Shown here piece after piece: positions 58,941 to 64,000 of a stretch of 64,000 nt of DNA. Numbering within the stretch: the first letter of the stretch is position 1; every line of letters starts with the position of its first letter. A program made the translations under genes and the position numbers. This DNA comes from an uncultured Acidobacteriota bacterium. GTDB taxonomy: Bacteria; Acidobacteriota; Thermoanaerobaculia; Gp7-AA8. Location of the stretch: positions 1 to 64,000 of the forward strand of contig CALMZP010000019.1 in assembly GCA_937870635.1 (NCBI GenBank), given 5' to 3'. The notes under the pieces were generated by a model. The model did no database searches, was not told where the DNA came from, and saw nothing but the letters and a program-made list of their open reading frames with translations.

Positions 58941-59770
58941 GCCGAGAACTACTGGCCGTGGTCCGGACGCGGTTCCGCGATGAAGCGTTGCAGCGGGGGG
59001 TGAGCCCGCGCGACGTCGATCTCCTCCTCTCCGACCTTCTCGGTCAGAGTCCCGCCTGGGTGTTCTCGCACGGAGACACGATGGTCGACCCGGCGCCGCT
59101 CGAGCAACTGTTGAAGCGGCGCTTCGATGGCGAGCCGCTCCAGTACATCCGCGGGCGAACCGAGTTCTTTTCTCACGATTTCGTCGTCGACGATCGCGTG
59201 CTGATTCCCCGTCCGGAGACGGAGATCCTCGTCGAGACGGCGATCGCGCGCGCGAAGCCTGGGGCACGCGTCGTCGACATCGGGACGGGAAGCGGATGCA
59301 TCGCCATCTCGCTGGAGAAGGCGCGACCCGATCTGCGCGTGACCGGAGTCGACCTCTCACTCGACGCGCTCGCCGTTGCCAGCATCAACCGGCGGCGCCT
59401 CTCCTCGAACGTGCGGCTCGCGGCTTCGAACCTGATGGCCTCGATCGATGCGGAAGTGGATCTCGTCGTGACGAATCCTCCGTACATCGCGGCGACGGAG
59501 ATCGCCGCGCTCGCGCCGGAGGTCCGCCTTTTCGAGCCGATGATGGCCCTCACGCCCGGCGTCACAGGGATGGAGCTCATCGAGCGCATCCTCACGCAAT
59601 CGCGTTCGCGGCTGGCGCTGACGGGAATGATCATCATGGAGATCGGCTATGGCCAGGACCAGCAGGTCCGGGCCGCGGCAGAGGAGGCGACGTGGGTCGT
59701 GGACGAGATGATTCCTGACCTCGCCGGCGTCGACCGCGTCGTCGTATTATCCCGGCGTGGCTCTGAATGA
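58937..59770 (+). CDS. prmC: Peptide chain release factor N5-glutamine methyltransferase
   Basis: 277 residues from a GTG (GTGA overlap). N-terminal helical domain, GEPLQYIRGRTEFF, the SAM motif VVDIGTGSGCIAISLEKARP, and the catalytic NPPYI motif. It methylates the GGQ Gln of release factors. prfA is not adjacent. Confidence 0.94.
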   Translation: MSRELLAVVRTRFRDEALQRGVSPRDVDLLLSDLLGQSPAWVFSHGDTMVDPAPLEQLLKRRFDGEPLQYIRGRTEFFSHDFVVDDRVLIPRPETEILVETAIARAKPGARVVDIGTGSGCIAISLEKARPDLRVTGVDLSLDALAVASINRRRLSSNVRLAASNLMASIDAEVDLVVTNPPYIAATEIAALAPEVRLFEPMMALTPGVTGMELIERILTQSRSRLALTGMIIMEIGYGQDQQVRAAAEEATWVVDEMIPDLAGVDRVVVLSRRGSE

Positions 59771-60110
59771 CAAATGCCTGTTCTGCCGGATCGTCTCCGG
59801 CGACATCCCCGCGAAGAAAGCGTACGAAGACGACGATGTCGTAGCGTTCCACGACATCAACCCGCAGGCGCCCGTGCACGTGCTCGTCATTCCGCGCAGG
59901 CACATCGCCAGCCTCGACGAATTGACGGACGGCGACGCCATGACCGCCGGAATGATGGTGGTCCGTGCGGCGAAGATCGCGCGAGGGCTGCATCTCGAAT
60001 CGGACGGTTATCGGTTCATCATCAACATGGGAGAAGCCGCCGGACAGACCGTCTTCCACATCCACGCGCATATCCTCGGCGGAAGAGCCTTCGGCTGGCC
60101 GCCGGGATGA
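59757..60110 (+). CDS. HIT family nucleotide-binding protein
   Basis: 117 residues from a GTG overlapping prmC by 14 nt. Zinc-site start CLFCRIVSGDIPAKK; the histidine triad in TVFHIHAHILGG (HxHxH); VLVIPRRHIASLDEL. HinT-like phosphoramidase or nucleotide hydrolase. Confidence 0.95.
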   Translation: MALNDKCLFCRIVSGDIPAKKAYEDDDVVAFHDINPQAPVHVLVIPRRHIASLDELTDGDAMTAGMMVVRAAKIARGLHLESDGYRFIINMGEAAGQTVFHIHAHILGGRAFGWPPG

Positions 60111-60114
60111 GGCC

Positions 60115-60190
60115 ATTTTAGATTTTGGATTTTGGATTTTGGATTGAACCCCAATCCAAAATCTAAAATCCAAAATCTAAAATCCAAAAT
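60115..60190. repeat. Inverted heptamer repeat, units ATTTTGG/ATTTTAG
   Basis: Left arm 60115-60145 (four units, the first ATTTTAG). Right arm 60153-60190 (five units, alternately CCAAAAT and CTAAAAT). The loop is only about 7 nt. It lies between the convergent HIT and AI-2E/cobalamin-domain genes. The mixed GG/AG units show that the arms diversify by unit. Confidence 0.9.
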
Positions 60191-60195
60191 GGGGG

Positions 60196-62058
60196 TCAGG
60201 CGGGCGGCGGGACCCTGAACCTCGTCCCGCTGAAGGTGATACTCGCGCTGCTCTTCTTCTTCGTTCCCTTCCGTCGCTGAAGGAAGTCTTCCTTCGCCTC
60301 GGCCAGGCTCGAGGGAACGTAGGTCGCGCCGGCGTCGATGGTCCGCGCGCGGTCGCGCGCGAAACCCGAGCCGCCGGCGACGATCGTGAGATCGGGGAAG
60401 TTCGTCGCCACCATCTGCAAGAGTGAATAGCCAGCATCGAGATGCTCGACGTGCGAGCAGGAGATGAACACCGCCTCCGGCGTCACTTCGCTGATGAACG
60501 CGATGAGCTCCGGCTCCGGCAGGTCGGTGAAGTAATCGACCGAATACCCTTCGCTGCGCAGAAGCTGCGTCAGCATGAGCGTGCCCAGCGACAAACGCTC
60601 ACCGGCTACCGAGACGGCGACGATGTGGCGTTCCGGGTCGGGGATGCCGGCGTTGCGATCGCCGAAGCGGATGATGAGCTCGCGCACGACATCCTTGATG
60701 AAGTGATCGTGCGCGGGCGAGATGCGTTTGCGATCGAGCTCTTCCTGGGCGAACGTCAGCGTCGGGATGAAGAGATCGGTGAACATCTCCTCCATCGTCG
60801 ACGTTTCCGCCTGCCGGTCGGCGATGGCAATCGCGCCGGTGCGATCGCGCAGAAGCAGGCGATTGTAGAAGCTGAGATAGCCCTCGAGCGGATCTTCACT
60901 TCCGAAGATGATCGAGAAGATGCGCAGCGCCGGGATGAATTCGCCGCCCACGGTGAGGCACACGGTGATCGGCGTCGCCAGGAGAAGTCCCACCGGTCCC
61001 CACAGCCAGCCCCAGAAGATTGCCGCGATCAGCAGCGCGATGGGCGAAACGCCGACGCGATGTCCGACGACGATCGGCTCGATGAAATTGCCCACCAGCT
61101 GATCCGAGAACACGAAGAGCCCGAGGACCGCCATGGCGGTGTACCAGTTCGGAAAGACAGCGAGGGCAAGGAATGTCGGGAAAGCCGCGCTCAGCACGGC
61201 GCCGATGTAGGGGACGAACCGCAGGAGTCCCGCCAGGACGCCCCAGAGCGCCGCGTGCGGAACGGCGAGCAGCCAGAGGCCGGCTCCGATGAGCAGTCCG
61301 AACCCGATATTGAGCAGCGCAATCGTGAGCAGGTAACGGCTGATGCGCTGCCCCGTCTCTCCGATGGCCTGCGTCGTGACCGTCAGATGCGCACGCCCGG
61401 CGATCCGCAGAAGTTTGTCTCGGATCTGCTCGCGGTCGCGAAGAATGAAGAAGACGAGGACGACGACGAGGAAAACCGCCGCAACGCCTTCGATCTGCGG
61501 AGCAACCTCCTCGTAGCGCTCGCCGAGGGTCTTGCGCTCGGGAATGACTCGGACCTTGAGGTCGGCGCGCTCCGGTGCCGTTCGCGCTTCGGCAACACGC
61601 TCGATGGTCCTCTCGAACACGTCGAGTGTTCCGCCCGTACGCGTACGCAGGAACTTCAGCTTCTCCTCGATGTGACCGCTGGCTGCGGCCTGCGAGATCT
61701 CGCGCGCGACCTCGTTGAACTGCTGATAGATCCACCACCCGCCGAAGCTCAGGCTGGTCACCACCAGCCCCAGAGCGAGCACGATGCCGCCGGTGCGGCG
61801 GATGAATGTCCGCTCCAGCGTGGCGACGATCGGCGTCAGAAGGAACGCGAAAAGAACCGCCAGCGCCATCGGGACGACGACCGGGCGCGAGAAGTAGAGG
61901 ATCGCGATGACGATGACGCTGATCAGGAGCGTTCGCGCCCGCGACTGACGACGGTCGACCGCGCGCTGGTCAGGAACGGCCACCGTGCCGGGTGCCGTCA
62001 CCGCCCTCCGGCCGGAGATCGTCCTCTCGAATGAATCCTCGTCGTCGTCGAATGGCAC
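60196..62058 (-). CDS. AI-2E family permease fused to a CarH-like cobalamin-binding module
   Basis: 620 residues. Residues about 40-375 form an AI-2E/TqsA-type permease (seven or eight helices; PVVVPMALAVLFAFLLTPIV, GVLAGLLRFVPYIGAVLSAAFP, DQLVGNFIEPIVVGHRVGVSPIALLIA landmarks). Residues about 415-475 form a helical bundle (EMFTDLFIPTLTFAQEELDR, ISPAHDHFIKDVV) and about 478-590 a Rossmann-like domain, together resembling the B12-binding modules of CarH/LitR. The cobalamin motif DxHxxG is replaced by GERLSLG, lacking the axial His. A regulated exporter is possible. Confidence 0.85.
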   Translation of the reverse strand: MPFDDDEDSFERTISGRRAVTAPGTVAVPDQRAVDRRQSRARTLLISVIVIAILYFSRPVVVPMALAVLFAFLLTPIVATLERTFIRRTGGIVLALGLVVTSLSFGGWWIYQQFNEVAREISQAAASGHIEEKLKFLRTRTGGTLDVFERTIERVAEARTAPERADLKVRVIPERKTLGERYEEVAPQIEGVAAVFLVVVLVFFILRDREQIRDKLLRIAGRAHLTVTTQAIGETGQRISRYLLTIALLNIGFGLLIGAGLWLLAVPHAALWGVLAGLLRFVPYIGAVLSAAFPTFLALAVFPNWYTAMAVLGLFVFSDQLVGNFIEPIVVGHRVGVSPIALLIAAIFWGWLWGPVGLLLATPITVCLTVGGEFIPALRIFSIIFGSEDPLEGYLSFYNRLLLRDRTGAIAIADRQAETSTMEEMFTDLFIPTLTFAQEELDRKRISPAHDHFIKDVVRELIIRFGDRNAGIPDPERHIVAVSVAGERLSLGTLMLTQLLRSEGYSVDYFTDLPEPELIAFISEVTPEAVFISCSHVEHLDAGYSLLQMVATNFPDLTIVAGGSGFARDRARTIDAGATYVPSSLAEAKEDFLQRRKGTKKKSSASITFSGTRFRVPPPA

Positions 62059-62098
62059 GGGAAGAGTCTAATGCAGCGGCTGCGCCGGGGTTAGTTCG

Positions 62099-62289
62099 AG
62101 GTGCTTGGTGCTTGGTGCTGGGTGTGTCATCCCGATCGTAGTGAGGGACCTGGATAGGATGGGGGCGCGAAGATTGTGCCTCGTGCCGCCCGTCCCCGGC
62201 AGATCCCTCACTACACTGGGGATGACCCCACGCTGGGGATGACCGCCTGACTGATACGGCCCCTAAGCACTAAGCACCCAGCACCCAGC
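62099..62289. repeat. Composite element: inverted GGTGCTT heptamers enclosing CATCCCGA arms
   Basis: Outer heptamer arms: 62099-62126 (GGTGCTT, GGTGCTT, GGTGCTG, GGTGTG) and 62263-62289 (reverse complements TAAGCAC, CCAGCAC). Inner arms 62126-62148 (GTCATCCCGATCGTAGTGAG) and 62204-62226 are diverged members of the 28-bp family; an extra partial unit (CTGGGGATGACC) follows at 62233. Nesting order is the reverse of the 33.5-kb element. It fills the 264-bp tandem gap; no gene found. Confidence 0.85.
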
Positions 62290-62322
62290 TTGTCCCGGGA
62301 CTTGCTCACGATCCTCGCACAC

Positions 62323-64000
62323 TCAACGTCGATTCTCCGGAAGGCCCACGGTGAACCTGCCGATCTGTTCGCGCCGGGGATAGTTTGCGTCGATCCATCG
62401 CGCAAGGTCAGGAACGCGCACCGCATTGGGAATCCCATCGAATGTGCCGAGGACGGGCTCACCGGCGACGATGACGCAGGCGGGCGGATGAGCGTTCAGC
62501 TCCGCCATGGCCTCGGCGAGAAGGATCGGATTGGACAGCATCGGAACGTCGGGGCAACGAACCGGTGGTGCGCGCTTTAGAAGGTAATAGAGCGCCCGCT
62601 CGTTCGAGAAGTCGAAAAAAGTGGCTTCCGGTCCGAATGAATCGACGAGTCCGTTCAGTGCCGCGAGCTCGGTGGCGTTCTGCGGCGTCGTGTAGAGACC
62701 TTTTCCAGTACCAAGAGGATACGGAACGAGGCCCGAGTGCTCTTGACGAGATGGCCATCCGGCAAGTGATTTCGCAGCGTAGATGATGTTGTCGGCGACT
62801 TCGAGCGCGATGAGAAACGGGAGCGCGACCAGGCACGCGTAGAGTCCTCGTCCGCGGCGAATCAACGGCTCGATGAGAAACGCCACCGCTGCGATGCCGA
62901 TGAATGGCATCGCATAGCGCGTGTGGCCCCATCCCATGCGACCAGCCGCTGTTCGGAATAGCATGACCGCGAAGATCGCAAAGATCGCGATCCGCTGCTG
63001 GAGGAGTGGAGCGTGAGCGGGCCGGCCGGCCTCTTTGACACGCCCGAGATCACCCGCGCTCCACGCAAGCGCAAGAAGGACCCCATAAAAAACGAGAGCA
63101 CCGTAATAACGCACTGTCTCGATGGATACACCCTGTTTCACAGGAAGAGACCAGACAGCGTCGATCGCAGCTGGGATGATGACGAAGGAGTCGATCAAGA
63201 ACCGCCGGATGTCGGCTCGAACGATCAGCAGAACGATGAGCGGCAGCGCCAGAGCCACCACCCCGGCGAAAACCTCACCGCGCGACGGCAGGCGCCTCGC
63301 CCTGACCAGACCGGTCACGGCCAAAACACCGGTCGCGGCGATCGCATACATGCCCGTGTCCAGGCTCCAGAGCAGACCAAGCGTCGAAGCGGAGAATGCA
63401 GCAGCAAGGCAGATCGGCCGGCTCGTCCGTGCGTAGCGGAGATAGGCGATCGCGGCCACGAGCAGCGGCGCGAGCCGGAAAAATGGAAAACCGATCGCCT
63501 GTCCAGCGCCGAGCGCGGTGAGGGAGAGCAGGACGCCGAGCAGAAGCCCTGTCGTTGTCACGCACACCTCCGCAGCGAGCGGAACCAGCAATGCCAGCGT
63601 TGCCGCGTTGAGAATCGTGTTCAGCCGTCGCACGCGCCAGGGCGACGGCGGGGTTCCCATGAATAACGCGTCAAGTCCCCCGTCGACGGCGAGTCCGTGC
63701 AGGAGAAAGATGTCGCCATACGGACGGCTGCCCTCCCGCATCAAGAACGCCGGCGTGAGGTGCTCGCCCTCATGGAACATATCCATGAGAACGTATGGCT
63801 GATCGTGCACGAAAAGCATGAGCACGAAGACGGTGGCAGCGAGGATCCAGACGACTTTTCGTGGCACGAGCGGTGCGTCTTCAGAGGAAGGAAGGGTGGC
63901 ATGACCAGCGGCGTTCGCGAGAACGCCACCGAGGAACGAGAAGCCGAGCACAAGGACAAGGACGGCGTAGTCCCAGCCTTTGGGGTATTGATGGATCGTG
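62323..64000 (-). CDS. Polytopic membrane protein, partial (start beyond the window)
   Basis: At least 559 residues; the frame stays open to the right edge (…YPKGWDYAVLVLVLGFSFLGG reads as a helix), so a GTG at 63951 is probably internal. About 10-12 hydrophobic helices (VVWILAATVFVLMLFV, LLLGVLLSLTALGAGQAIG, ALVFYGVLLALAWSAG). A soluble C-terminal region (YPLGTGKGLYTTPQNATELAAL; FFDFSNERALYYLLKRAPP) is typical of glycosyltransferase-like (GT-C/PMT-type) membrane proteins. A degenerate REP sequence lies in-frame near 63041. Function not assigned. Confidence 0.82.
   Translation of the reverse strand, partial: TIHQYPKGWDYAVLVLVLGFSFLGGVLANAAGHATLPSSEDAPLVPRKVVWILAATVFVLMLFVHDQPYVLMDMFHEGEHLTPAFLMREGSRPYGDIFLLHGLAVDGGLDALFMGTPPSPWRVRRLNTILNAATLALLVPLAAEVCVTTTGLLLGVLLSLTALGAGQAIGFPFFRLAPLLVAAIAYLRYARTSRPICLAAAFSASTLGLLWSLDTGMYAIAATGVLAVTGLVRARRLPSRGEVFAGVVALALPLIVLLIVRADIRRFLIDSFVIIPAAIDAVWSLPVKQGVSIETVRYYGALVFYGVLLALAWSAGDLGRVKEAGRPAHAPLLQQRIAIFAIFAVMLFRTAAGRMGWGHTRYAMPFIGIAAVAFLIEPLIRRGRGLYACLVALPFLIALEVADNIIYAAKSLAGWPSRQEHSGLVPYPLGTGKGLYTTPQNATELAALNGLVDSFGPEATFFDFSNERALYYLLKRAPPVRCPDVPMLSNPILLAEAMAELNAHPPACVIVAGEPVLGTFDGIPNAVRVPDLARWIDANYPRREQIGRFTVGLPENRR

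Overview
The window comes from a GC-rich, Gram-negative bacterial chromosome. Outer-membrane proteins, lipoproteins, an MCE lipid-transport protein and TonB-type domains point to two membranes. An MglA-family GTPase, alpha2/beta2-type GlyQ/GlyS, a complete SUF Fe-S operon, pyruvate phosphate dikinase, SelB, ECF sigma control and many Asp-box or proline-rich exported proteins fit a deep-branching phylum. Acidobacteriota is my best guess; this is inference, since no rRNA gene lies in the window. Gene density is high and many neighbours overlap by ATGA/GTGA/TGATG, so the region is organised in operons. No rRNA, tRNA, CRISPR array, transposase or phage gene was recognised.

Layout. 0-12.2 kb: methyltransferase and MglA-like GTPase (minus); KDPG aldolase and an exported protein; a secreted Asp-box protein (minus); then a long plus-strand run of galU, an antitoxin/toxin pair, maf, MCE protein, ddl, an ABC-2-like permease and two proline-rich membrane proteins ending in a clear terminator. 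12.4-19.0 kb: Rrf2 regulator-sufB-sufC-sufD-sufS-sufU-sufT-DUF2752 operon (minus). 19.2-27.4 kb: thioesterase, lipoprotein, glyQ-glyS, discoidin-like lipoprotein, ppdK. 27.5-34.1 kb: DedA, MshEN protein, plsY-gpsA, a CBS-like/cystathionine lyase pair (reverse transsulfuration), zinc-ribbon protein. 34.3-41.9 kb: DUF72 protein, a hybrid histidine kinase, a KaiC-like double ATPase with a small partner and a second histidine kinase, then selB. 41.8-54.4 kb: lipoprotein, polA, barrel protein, polytopic membrane protein, DUF1858-like protein, moaD-moaE, a NUDIX remnant, MBL hydrolase, argF, SH3/TonB protein, nfo, icd. 54.5-64 kb: a direct-repeat-flanked island with a truncated subtilisin-like protease and an exported protein; a membrane protein-anti-sigma-ECF sigma operon; ABC ATPase-prmC-HIT; an AI-2E permease fused to a CarH-like cobalamin-binding module; and a polytopic protein running off the right edge.

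The most striking feature is the intergenic DNA. At least nine loci carry short tandem repeats with an invariant 7-nt period, usually as two inverted arms that can form a hairpin; the heptamer sequence differs between loci. They mix with three other families: 28-bp CATCCCGAG-type inverted arms, 24-bp GGCGTCACGG tandem units (also in inverted arms), and GCGGGCGA REP-like palindromes. At 33.5 kb and 62.2 kb two families are nested inside each other in opposite order. The families sit in convergent or tandem gaps and are largely absent from divergent promoters, apart from the polA upstream gap. This modular repeat system is the best candidate for something poorly described. Secondary candidates are the KaiC-like/histidine-kinase module, the transporter-cobalamin-domain fusion, and several overprinted or decayed genes.
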